Positions 51,762 to 59,182 of a DNA stretch of 64,000 bases are shown piece after piece. The stretch spans positions 186,001 to 250,000 of the forward strand of contig CAWIMV010000001.1 in the NCBI GenBank assembly GCA_963837325.1. Reading direction: 5' to 3'. Each line of letters starts with the position of its first letter. Within the stretch, counting starts at the first letter, position 1. Origin of the DNA: CAVQKZ01 sp963837325 (GTDB lineage Bacteria > Actinomycetota > Actinomycetes > Mycobacteriales > Jatrophihabitantaceae). The position numbers and the translations under genes are program-made. Below the pieces are notes generated by a model. That model saw nothing but the letters and a program-made list of their open reading frames with translations, made no database searches and was not told the DNA's origin.

Positions 51762-52566
51762 CCGCGTCGACCGCGTTGACCGCGTCGACCGCGGCGGCCG
51801 CGTCGACCTCAAGATCACCGGTGCGGTGGCGCGCTTGACGCTGTCGAATCCGAGCAAGCTCAATGCTCTGACCTGGCGGATGTACGACGAGCTGATCGAC
51901 GGCTGCCAAGCGCTGGCCGGTGATGGCAACGTCCGCGCCGTCGTACTCCGCGGCGGCGGCGGCCGGGCGTTCGCCGCGGGCACCGACATCGCGCAGTTCA
52001 CCGATTTCGACGGCGCTGAGGACGGCCTGGCCTATGAGCATCGCACCGCTGAAGTACTCGCAGCGGTGGCCGCGCTACCGATGCCCGTCGTCGCGGCAGT
52101 CGAAGGGCCGGCGGTCGGGGCCGGGCTGGCGCTGGCGCTGTGTTGCGACGTTGTGATCGCGACGCCCGATGCCACCTTCGGCGCACCGGTGGCGCGCACA
52201 CTGGGCAATTGCCTGTCGCCGACCGTCGTGGGCCGGCTGTACGCGAGCATCGGCCGGGCGCGGGCATTGGCGATGCTCATGACTGCCCGGACCGTCCCGG
52301 CGGAGCAGGCCCAGCACGACGGCCTGGTGAGCGCGGTCGTCGAGCGGGCCGAATTCGGCAGTTACCTCGAGCAGCTGAGCGCCCAGCTCGCCCAGGCGGC
52401 ACCGCTCACGCTGGCTGCGTTCAAGGAGACCGACCGGCGACTGCTCGCCGGGTTCGACGCCGTGGCGGCCGACGACATCTATCGCCGGTGCTACGGCAGC
52501 CGCGACTTCGGCGAGGGCGTCGCGGCATTCCTGGCCAAGCGCCCACCGCAATGGCAAGGACGATGA
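51754..52566 (+). CDS. Crotonase-fold (enoyl-CoA hydratase family) protein lacking the hydratase glutamates
   Basis: A 270-aa crotonase-superfamily protein. The fold is clear: ARLTLSNPSKLNALTWRMYDEL, oxyanion-hole segments GRAFAAGTDIAQF and EGPAVGAGLALALCCD. The two catalytic glutamates of true hydratases appear to be missing: the usual P-E before the conserved LG is V-A (FGAPVARTLG), and the usual A-M-E is A-M-L (RALAMLMTA). Another reaction on an acyl-CoA (isomerisation, decarboxylation, hydrolysis) is therefore more likely than hydration. The N-terminus is a short repeat VDRVDRVDR encoded by 9-bp DNA repeats. It overlaps the CoA-transferase by 8 nt. Confidence 0.85.
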   Translation: MDDRVDRVDRVDRGGRVDLKITGAVARLTLSNPSKLNALTWRMYDELIDGCQALAGDGNVRAVVLRGGGGRAFAAGTDIAQFTDFDGAEDGLAYEHRTAEVLAAVAALPMPVVAAVEGPAVGAGLALALCCDVVIATPDATFGAPVARTLGNCLSPTVVGRLYASIGRARALAMLMTARTVPAEQAQHDGLVSAVVERAEFGSYLEQLSAQLAQAAPLTLAAFKETDRRLLAGFDAVAADDIYRRCYGSRDFGEGVAAFLAKRPPQWQGR

Positions 52567-52582
52567 GGAGCACGCAAACCCG

Positions 52583-53476
52583 ATGCTGACGATCGACGCG
52601 CACCACCATTTCTGGCGCCACGGCGAGTCGCACCAGACGTGGCGCGGGCCAGAGCACGATGCACTCGCGCGCAACTTCCTGCCGGGCGAGCTACGGCCCG
52701 GGCTGACCGAGGCCGGAGTCGATCGCACCGTGCTGATCCAGTCCGTCAACACCGCCGAGGAGAACCGTCGGCTGCTGGCCTACGCCGCAGCCGAGGACAT
52801 CGTCGCCGGCGTGGTCGCGTGGTTACCTATCGAGGAGCCGGCCACCGCTGGTCCGATGCTCGAGCAGTTGCGCTCGGACCCGGCGGTGCGCGGTGTGCGG
52901 AGCCTGGTCGGGCGCGACAGTCTCGACTGGCTGCTTAGTCCGGACGTGCTCGCGCTGATGGCTGATCTCGCCGACGCCGGCTTGGCGTGGGACGTCGTGC
53001 CCGTGACGGCCGAGCAGGTCGGCGCTGTCCTGGCCCTGGCCGAACGGGTCCCGGAGCTGCGGATCGTCATCGACCATCTCGCGCGCCCACCCGTCGATAC
53101 CGGCGCCTGGCAACCGTGGGCCGAGCTCGTGGCTCGGCTCGCGGCCGGCCCCGGTATCGCGATGAAGGTGTCGGTCGGGATCGACGCGCTGACGGCCTGG
53201 TCGAACTGGGCGCCCGGTGATCTGCAACGCTACGTCGGGTACGTCGTCGAAGTGTTCGGTCCCGAGCGCCTGATGCTGGCCAGCAACTGGCCGGTGATCG
53301 AGCTGCGCTGCGATTACGTGCAAGCCTGGACCGACCTGGAAGCGGCGGTGCGTTCGGCGGGGTGCGGCCCGTCCGAGCTGGCTGACGTCCGTGGTGGCAC
53401 GGCGACGCGCTGGTACGGATTGCCGCCGTACGACGGCGTTCCCGTCGGCGCCGAGAAGGAAGGAACAGCGCCTTGA
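52583..53476 (+). CDS. Amidohydrolase-2-family protein (sugar lactonase-like)
   Basis: A 297-aa TIM-barrel amidohydrolase of the family that includes L-fucono- and L-rhamnono-1,4-lactonases and dicarboxylate lactonases. The metal motif DAHHHFWRHG is at the N-terminus (residues 5-14). GVRSLVGRDS, IVIDHLARPP (second His) and LMLASNWPVIEL (in place of the usual GSDWP) follow. It would open a sugar or dicarboxylic lactone to the free acid. The Asp-to-Asn change in the last motif is worth noting since that Asp is often the catalytic base. It starts 16 bp after the crotonase gene. Confidence 0.85.
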   Translation: MLTIDAHHHFWRHGESHQTWRGPEHDALARNFLPGELRPGLTEAGVDRTVLIQSVNTAEENRRLLAYAAAEDIVAGVVAWLPIEEPATAGPMLEQLRSDPAVRGVRSLVGRDSLDWLLSPDVLALMADLADAGLAWDVVPVTAEQVGAVLALAERVPELRIVIDHLARPPVDTGAWQPWAELVARLAAGPGIAMKVSVGIDALTAWSNWAPGDLQRYVGYVVEVFGPERLMLASNWPVIELRCDYVQAWTDLEAAVRSAGCGPSELADVRGGTATRWYGLPPYDGVPVGAEKEGTAP

Positions 53477-54837
53477 TTCGCAGCATCTCACCGCAGCGCC
53501 CCGATGACGTCGTTGTCGAGGCGGAAGCCGTCACCCCGATGGCGGTAAGTGCAGCCGCAGAGCAGGCCCGACGCGTCGGCTCGGCCTGGCAGGCCGATGC
53601 CCTGGCCCGCTCCCGCGCCCTCACGACGGCGGCCGACGCCCTAGCCGTGCGCGCTGACGAGTTCGGCGAGCTCATCGTCCGCGAGGTGGGCAAGCCGCGC
53701 ACCGAAGCAGTCGGCGAGGTGCAGCGCGCAATCGCGATCCTGCGCTACTACGCCCAGCAACCGCTCGCTGCGACCGGCGAGGTGCTGCCCGGCGCGGCGC
53801 CGGGGACGACGGTGTTCACCACCTCGCGGGCGCGCGGCGTGGCCGGCCTCATCACGCCGTGGAACTTCCCCTTGGCGATCCCGATGTGGAAGGCGGCACC
53901 GGCGCTGGCCTACGGCAACGCCGTGCTGCTCAAACCGTCGAGTGCCGCACTCGGGGTCGCGCTGCGCCTGGCCGACGTGCTGTCCGACGCGCTGCCCGAA
54001 GATGTGTTCACCGTGCTCCCCGGCGAACGCGAGACTGCGGAGGCGCTCGTCGACTCGAGCGACGTCGTGTCGTTCACCGGCTCTACGGCGGTGGGGCGTT
54101 CGGTGGTGGCCCGGGCCGGCGCCCGCGCGATCGCGTGCCAGGCGGAGATGGGCGGCACGAACGTGTCGGTGATCGGTGCGGACGCCGACCTGAAGACCGC
54201 GGCCGGGCACATCGCCGGCGCGGCCTACGCGTTCGCGGGGCAGAAGTGCACGGCGACCAGTCACGTCCTCGTCGTGGGCGATGCGTCGGAGGCCAGCGAG
54301 GCGCTGATCGCGGCTGCGTCGTCGATCCCGGTCGGCGATCCCGCCGCCCCCGAGACGGTCAGCGGGCCACTCATCGACGCCGACGCGGCCCATCGCTGTG
54401 CCGACGCGGTCACCGAAGCGGTCGAGGCGGGTGCCCGCATGCTGGCCGAGGTGGGGGAACGCGACGGCGATGCCTGGCAGCCACTGCGGTTGCTCACCGA
54501 CGTCCCGGCGGGAACTCGGCTGGCCGACGAAGAGGTGTTCGGGCCGGTGATGACCGTGCGGTCGGTCGGCAGCGTCGATGAGGCCGTCTCGGTGGTGAAT
54601 GCACAGCGCTACGGTCTGGTGAGCGCGATCTACACCGCGGACCTCGACGAGGCGTTGCGGTTCGGCGCGGCTGTGCGCACCGGGATGGTGAAGGTCAACG
54701 CGCCGACGACCGGCGTCGACTACTGGGCCCCGTTCGGCGGGGAGAAGGAGTCCAGCTTCGGCCCGCGCGAGCAGGGGACCGCGGCCCGCCAGCTGTACAC
54801 CGTGTCGCAGACGCTGTCCGTGAGCGCAGCTCGATGA
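53473..54837 (+). CDS. Aldehyde dehydrogenase, 2-oxoglutarate-semialdehyde-dehydrogenase-like
   Basis: A 454-aa NAD(P)-dependent aldehyde dehydrogenase. Catalytic Cys about 259 in AGQKCTATS and Glu about 225 in CQAEMGGTN are intact; GLITPWNFPLAIP and SFTGSTAVG are cofactor motifs. The AGQKCTATS form and the direct coupling to an FAH-family dehydratase resemble the 2-oxoglutarate (alpha-ketoglutarate) semialdehyde dehydrogenases of Weimberg-type pentose pathways. The TTG start overlaps the amidohydrolase stop (TTGA); a purine-rich SD (GAAGGAAGGAA) supports it. The specific aldehyde is inferred. Confidence 0.88.
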   Translation: MIRSISPQRPDDVVVEAEAVTPMAVSAAAEQARRVGSAWQADALARSRALTTAADALAVRADEFGELIVREVGKPRTEAVGEVQRAIAILRYYAQQPLAATGEVLPGAAPGTTVFTTSRARGVAGLITPWNFPLAIPMWKAAPALAYGNAVLLKPSSAALGVALRLADVLSDALPEDVFTVLPGERETAEALVDSSDVVSFTGSTAVGRSVVARAGARAIACQAEMGGTNVSVIGADADLKTAAGHIAGAAYAFAGQKCTATSHVLVVGDASEASEALIAAASSIPVGDPAAPETVSGPLIDADAAHRCADAVTEAVEAGARMLAEVGERDGDAWQPLRLLTDVPAGTRLADEEVFGPVMTVRSVGSVDEAVSVVNAQRYGLVSAIYTADLDEALRFGAAVRTGMVKVNAPTTGVDYWAPFGGEKESSFGPREQGTAARQLYTVSQTLSVSAAR

Positions 54838-55709
54838 CGCTCGGCTTGTGGCGCGTGCGTACCGAGGCGGGCATCGCGCTCGCCCGTGGCGACAGCGGTG
54901 CCGGACCGGCCGACCTGCTCGCCGAAAGCTTGGCCGTCGCCGATTTCCTCACCGACGACGGGTCACTGTTCGCCGCGCTGGCGCAGCTGCCGTCGTCGGG
55001 GCCGGTGCCGTCGACACACAAGGTGCTGCCTCCCGTTGACCGGCAGCCGATCTGGGCGGCGGGGGTCACGTTCGAGCGCAGCCGCGCCGCCCGCCGTGAG
55101 GAAGCTGACGACGGCGGCGACGTGTACGACCGGGTGTACGTCGCCGCGCGGCCGGAACTGTTCGTCAAGGCGACGGCCGAGTCGGTCGTCGGCCCCGGCG
55201 ACGCCGTCGGGATCCGCGCCGACTCGGACTGGAATGTCCCCGAGCCGGAGCTCGCTGTGGTCGCCGGTTCCGCGGGTGAGATCCGGGCCCTGACGTTGGG
55301 CAACGACATGTCCTCGCGCAGCATCGAGGGCGAGAACCCCCTCTACCTGCCGCAGGCCAAGGTGTATGACCGCAGTTGCGCGCTCGGGCCGTGCTTGGTG
55401 CCGGCCGCCGCCGCGCCGCTCTGGAGCGAGCTCGAAGTCACCATCACGATCACTCGCGCCGGCGCCGAGGTGTACGCCGACACCGTCAGCCTGGCGACCA
55501 TGCGACGAACCCCGCAGGAGCTGATGAGCTGGCTCTGCGCCGCCGCCACGTTTCCGGCCGGCGTGGTCCTGCTCACCGGCACGAGCATGGTGCCGCCGGC
55601 TGAGCTCACCCTCGCCCCCGATGACGAGACGACGATCGCGAGCACGCACCTGGGCACCCTGCGCAACCGGGTCGTCGTCGTCGGGGCCACCGTCGACTCG
55701 GCTCGCTAA
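54834..55709 (+). CDS. FAH-family 2-keto-3-deoxy-aldonate dehydratase/hydrolase
   Basis: A 291-aa fumarylacetoacetate-hydrolase-fold protein. WAAGVTFERSRAARRE, YDRVYVAARPELFVKAT and SDWNVPEPELAVV (metal ligands about Glu 137 and 139) with TLGNDMSSRSIEGENPLYLPQAKVYDRSCALGPCLVP match the 2-keto-3-deoxy-pentonate dehydratase branch (XylX/KdxD-like) more than fumarylacetoacetases. Such enzymes turn 2-keto-3-deoxypentonate into 2-oxoglutarate semialdehyde, exactly the substrate of the type of dehydrogenase encoded just upstream. A diketo-acid hydrolase role is the alternative. Last gene of the operon; the ATG overlaps the previous stop (ATGA). Confidence 0.85.
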   Translation: MTLGLWRVRTEAGIALARGDSGAGPADLLAESLAVADFLTDDGSLFAALAQLPSSGPVPSTHKVLPPVDRQPIWAAGVTFERSRAARREEADDGGDVYDRVYVAARPELFVKATAESVVGPGDAVGIRADSDWNVPEPELAVVAGSAGEIRALTLGNDMSSRSIEGENPLYLPQAKVYDRSCALGPCLVPAAAAPLWSELEVTITITRAGAEVYADTVSLATMRRTPQELMSWLCAAATFPAGVVLLTGTSMVPPAELTLAPDDETTIASTHLGTLRNRVVVVGATVDSAR

Positions 55710-55726
55710 CCCGCTCAGTGCATCGC

Positions 55727-55739
55727 CGGGCGAAGCCCG
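55727..55739 (+). terminator. Small hairpin after the sugar-acid operon
   Basis: CGGGC-GAA-GCCCG (55727-55739) is a compact 5-bp stem with a 3-nt loop, 18 bp after the last stop of the long operon and just past the 3' end of the converging pseudogene. It has no U tract and is weak by itself. Confidence 0.3.
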
Positions 55740-55742
55740 CGC

Positions 55743-57049
55743 TCAGACGCCGAGTAGGTCGTGGGTTCGGTTGCGGCGGGGTGTTTGGGTGGGGTCGATC
55801 CAGGCTGGTGGGGTCCAGTGTGGGGTGCCGTTGGTCATGGTGCAGGTCCAGCCGAGGGTGGGGTGTTCGCGGTGGTGGTAGCCGCAGAGCAGGGTGCCGT
55901 CGTCGACGGAGGTTCGTCTGGGTTATCGAGTAGTCGGTGATGTGGTGGGCTTGGCACCAGGCTGGTCCGACGGTGCAGGCGGGGAATGAGCAGCCTTGGT
56001 CGCGGGCGATCATGGCTAGGCGTTGGCCTTCGGTGAAGATGCGGTGGGTGTCGCCGTAGGCGGTGATCTCGCGGGTTTTGGTGAGGGTGACGGGGATGAG
56101 GCGGGCGTCGCCGGCCAGGGTCAAGGCCTGCTCGACGGAGATCAGCGCCCCGTGCCCGGTCGTGACGAGCCCGGTGCGGGTTTCGGCTTGCTGGTCGGTC
56201 ATGGTGAGGACGATGGTGGCGGCGACGCCGTTACACGCGGGCAGCTCACCGCTACGCAGCAGGGTCAGCAGGGCGTCTTGGAGGCCGTCGTGGCGGCGCT
56301 GCCCGGGGGTGCGGGGGTCGCGGGTGCCGTCCTGCTTCGGTGTCGCGGGCTTGGCCACCGAGTCCAGCACGGCGAGGAGGGCTTCGGCGCAGATCGCCGT
56401 CACCTCCGCCTCGACATGGGCCGAGCCGTCGCGGCGCTGCCGCACGCGTGAGGTCACGGCGACGGTGACGGTCGCGTTCCTCGGTCAATGTGCCGTCGGG
56501 GTCCAGGGTGTCGACGACGCGACGGGCGAGCTGCTTGAGCAGGGCCGGGTCCAGTTCGGCCGCCTGCTCGAGGAGGAACTGTTGCACCCACACCTCGTGC
56601 TCGGCCTGCACCGCGGCCGGCAACGCATCAACGGTCGCGGTCACGACCCGGGCATGGGCACTGGAAATCGTCCCCGCGGCTTGCGCGGCGGCGACCGGCG
56701 CGAACACCGGCGGCAGTGCCTGTCCGGTCAGCCCGCGCCGCGGACCCAGCTCCGCAGCGGCACGCACCCGGCCCGTCGCCTCCGCGGGACTGACCCGCAA
56801 TAGCTGAGTCACCAGGGTGGCGGTGTTGCGGCAGGCGTGCTCGTGGGCCAAACCCCGCGAGTCGATCTCGGCGATCAGCGCGTGATCGACCGGGCCAGGC
56901 GCCGCTTCTGCACTTCGAGATCGCGCAGTACGTCGAGGACGTGATCGCCGGGCAGGGTGGTCAGGTCCAGGCTCTGCAGCTCGTCCACGACCGCGCTGAG
57001 CCGCGCGAGGACCGAGGCCGCGCCGTCGATCGTCCCGTCGATCGAACAT
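55743..57049 (-). pseudogene. Frameshifted DUF222 / HNH endonuclease gene
   Basis: Pieces of one DUF222/HNH protein are found in order in different frames. N-terminal helix SVLARLSAVVDELQSLDLTTLPG (about 57020-56895); then VDHALIAEIDSRGLAHEHACRN to DTLDPDGTLTEER (about 56890-56480); then AHVEAEVTAICAEALLAVLD to CQAHHITDYSITQ (about 56460-55905); then VDDGTLLCGYHHREHP, which completes the HNH motif, to the TGA at 55743. Frameshifts lie near 56895, 56480 and 55900, and another near the start codon, because the ATG at 57049 aligned with the intact copy is out of frame with the first helix. It cannot make a full protein. The intact relative is at 16891-18228. Confidence 0.85.
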
Positions 57050-57055
57050 GCGTTC

Positions 57056-57094
57056 AATATATCATTCGACTCCGACGGCCGCAAGCACTTTCCC
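57056..57094 (-). promoter_or_regulatory. Conserved leaderless promoter of the HNH pseudogene
   Basis: On the minus strand the box GGGAAAGTGCTT (57094-57083) is followed by -35 TTGCGG, a 17-bp spacer, -10 TATATT (57061-57056) and, 6 bp on, ATG 57049. The box sequence and overall layout match those of the intact HNH gene at 16844-16891, although the coding region here is broken. Confidence 0.6.
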
Positions 57095-57193
57095 CTTACT
57101 CTACAAGGCATTAAACGCGAGTTGATCATGAAAACGTGCGTGCGAGGTGACCAGGGAAAGCCACAAGCCGGCGACCCAGAGCAAGGCACCAGG

Positions 57194-57293
57194 CCAACTC
57201 CGTCCGTCGCCGCCGCTTTTTCCAACCCACGGCGCAAAGGCGAGCCGGCAACCCAAACCGAGGGGGCGCCAACTCCCTCCGTCGCCGCCGCTT
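57194..57293. repeat. Copies B and C of the HNH-associated repeat, in tandem
   Basis: CCAACTCCGTCCGTCGCCG plus CCGCTTTT (57194-57220) and CCAACTCCCTCCGTCGCCG plus CCGCTT (57269-57293) are 75 bp apart, within an imperfect tandem unit that also shares GAGCCG and CAACC segments. Both are inverted relative to copy A at 16756-16781, matching the opposite orientation of the HNH genes. The rest of the 300-bp gap 57060-57359 shows no gene. Confidence 0.6.
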
Positions 57294-57359
57294 GTCAAAG
57301 CCAGCGAAACGGGGAGCCGCCAACCAACTTCCGAGAGCAAAAATCCGCGAGACCCCCGC

Positions 57360-58337
57360 TCACAGCGTCGGGATCTGCCCGCCCCCGAGATCCAACTGGC
57401 CATCGCGCTGCAACCACGCCACAGCTTCGGCGACCGCCTGGAGCGACGTATACCGCGGCGCGTACCCAAGCACCCGCTGCGCCTTGGCGATGCTCGCCGA
57501 CGGACTGCGCGAGATGTGTTCCCACGTCGCCTGCGCATGTTCCGGCTTGGTCACCTGCTCGTACTCGGCGAACGGCACGAACCGCAAATCCGCCGAGCGG
57601 CCGAACCAGCCGGCCACCGCCTCGGCGAAGCCGCGCAGGGTCAGCGCGCGCTCAGAGACCACGTGGAAGCTCTCGCCGACAGCCGCACTCTGCCGTTGCA
57701 GCGCGAGCTGAAACGCCTGGGCAACGTCGTCGGCGTGCACGTGGTGCACGGTCTCCAGCCCGAAGTTCGGCAGCGTCACGGTCTCGCCGGTAGCCAGCCG
57801 CGTCCACACATCGAGGTCGAGGTTGCCGGCCGGATTGATCACCGGCCAGCCCGGTCCGCTGATGTGACCGGGATGCAGGACCACTGATCGCAGTCGACCG
57901 CGGCGACTCTCGCGCAGCAGCAGCTCCTCGATCGCCGCTTTGCCGACGCCGTAGTCACCGAACGGGCGCCGAACCGCGTCTTCGGTGACCGGGACCTCCA
58001 CGGCCGGGCCGTGTACCCAGATCGTGCCGCAGTGCAGCAACAGCTCAACGCGTCCGGCCGCGCCCTCGACGAGTTGTTCGGCCGACTCCGGCGTGAAGCA
58101 GACCATGTCGACGACGACGTCCGGACGAAGATCGGCAATGCGGCCGGCAAACGTCCCGGCTGCGTCCTCGGCGTCGCGATCGGCCGTGATCCTGGTGACG
58201 TCGCGCCAGGCTGGATGCTCGCGATACGGAGTGCGCTGACCGCGGCTGATGGCGATGACCTCGTGGCCGGCCGCGACCAGCCGGGGCACTAGGTAACCGC
58301 CTACGTGACCGGTGGCGCCGATGACGACAACTCGCAT
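57360..58337 (-). CDS. NAD-dependent epimerase/dehydratase-family protein
   Basis: A 325-aa extended short-chain dehydrogenase. The Rossmann motif VVIGATGHVGGYLVPRL is at the N-terminus; DVVVDMVCFTPESAEQLVEG follows; the active-site pair is Tyr and Lys in FGDYGVGKAAIEELLL; VHHVHADDVAQAFQLAL and a C-terminal substrate domain complete it. The usual third residue is in HCGTIWVHG. Such proteins modify nucleotide sugars or reduce small carbonyl compounds. It stands alone between the repeat region and a small gene, so the substrate is not indicated. The product appears complete. Confidence 0.87.
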   Translation of the reverse strand: MRVVVIGATGHVGGYLVPRLVAAGHEVIAISRGQRTPYREHPAWRDVTRITADRDAEDAAGTFAGRIADLRPDVVVDMVCFTPESAEQLVEGAAGRVELLLHCGTIWVHGPAVEVPVTEDAVRRPFGDYGVGKAAIEELLLRESRRGRLRSVVLHPGHISGPGWPVINPAGNLDLDVWTRLATGETVTLPNFGLETVHHVHADDVAQAFQLALQRQSAAVGESFHVVSERALTLRGFAEAVAGWFGRSADLRFVPFAEYEQVTKPEHAQATWEHISRSPSASIAKAQRVLGYAPRYTSLQAVAEAVAWLQRDGQLDLGGGQIPTL

Positions 58338-58516
58338 TCCAAAACCCTAGCGGCGCCCGTCGGCTTGCGGCCTGGCCGGTGAGTTGGCGCACTTTTGCCA
58401 GCTCTGCCCGGCTTTTCCGTCGCCACCAGGCATACCGGTGCGCGCGTTCCCGCAGTAGGTTGGTCGCGCATTCCCGCGCCGTAGGGCTGTCGGCGTGGCC
58501 GATCTAGGGGGCACAG

Positions 58517-58810
58517 ATGGCGTTCGTGCAGATCATCGAATTCCAGACGTCCAAGTTCGACGAGATGCAGAAACTGGGCGAGCAGTGGGAAGCGGCCGCG
58601 GGACAAGACCGGACTGCGCGGCGGCGGATCCTGTGCCAGGACCGCGACCAGCCCGGCCGCTACTTCAACCTCGTCTTCTTCGACTCCTACGAGTCGGCGA
58701 TGGAGAACTCCAACCAGCCGGCGACCCAGGAGTTCTCCCAGAAGATGATGGCATTGGGCGACGGGCCGCCCACGTTCTACAACCTCGACGTCCTCGACGA
58801 CCGCAGCTGA
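58517..58810 (+). CDS. Small conserved actinobacterial protein (possible dimeric alpha/beta-barrel)
   Basis: A 97-aa soluble protein, MAFVQIIEFQTSKFDEM..., with the alternating pattern of a ferredoxin-like alpha+beta fold (strand VQIIEFQ, helix FDEMQKLGEQWEAAAG, strand RRRILCQDRDQPGRYFNLVFF, helix YESAMENSN). It resembles antibiotic-biosynthesis-monooxygenase-like or stress-response dimeric barrel proteins but lacks a motif that fixes function. It has a weak SD (AGGGGG) and its own upstream region; neighbours give no clue. Function unknown. Confidence 0.75.
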   Translation: MAFVQIIEFQTSKFDEMQKLGEQWEAAAGQDRTARRRILCQDRDQPGRYFNLVFFDSYESAMENSNQPATQEFSQKMMALGDGPPTFYNLDVLDDRS

Positions 58811-59182
58811 GGCAACGCCCCGCAGTAGGCGCGACCAGGACCGGCGGAGCTCTCGGGCGCCGCGGGATGGGGACCGACGTCCGTGCTGGCCGACACGCCT
58901 TCCCAGGAAGTATCTGAATCCAACGACCGCATGATATTCTTGTATGGAGATAGTTACGGGGAGTAGGAAAAAGCTCGTCGGCCGGGTAAGGTCCTTGTAA
59001 GGTCGCTGACGATCCTTCCCCCTGGAACGTCGACGCGGTGACACGATCTTGCGCTCGTCACCGGCGCAGTAGCCACATTTCCCACTTCGGTCTTGGCCGC
59101 GAACCCCCACGCGGCTGACCAGCGGCCCCCTCGGGCGTCAAACCCCGAGGAGGCGGTCGGCCTGATCGGGGAGAGGCCTCGC
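58811..59182 (+). other. 372-bp gene-free region, probable long leader of the DUF3494 gene
   Basis: No coding frame with convincing codon use is seen. An AT-richer patch around 58930-58975 could hold a promoter (TATTCT, 58936-58941). Downstream are two hairpins: CGGTGAC (59036-59042) / GTCACCG (59057-59063), and CCTCGGG (59129-59135) / CCCGAGG (59144-59150). The second hairpin ends 32 bp before the DUF3494 start codon. The region could be a structured 5' leader; I could not match it to a known riboswitch. Confidence 0.4.

Noticed and set aside
51754..51804. 9-bp tandem repeats (GACCGCGTC-like) at the start of the crotonase gene, considered as a regulatory satellite.
   Set aside because: They encode a short VDRVDR leader within a normal overlap of two genes; replication slippage is a sufficient explanation.
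58950..59182. Considered a c-di-AMP (ydaO) or other riboswitch in the leader of the DUF3494 gene.
   Set aside because: I could not find the conserved core sequences; only two simple hairpins are visible.
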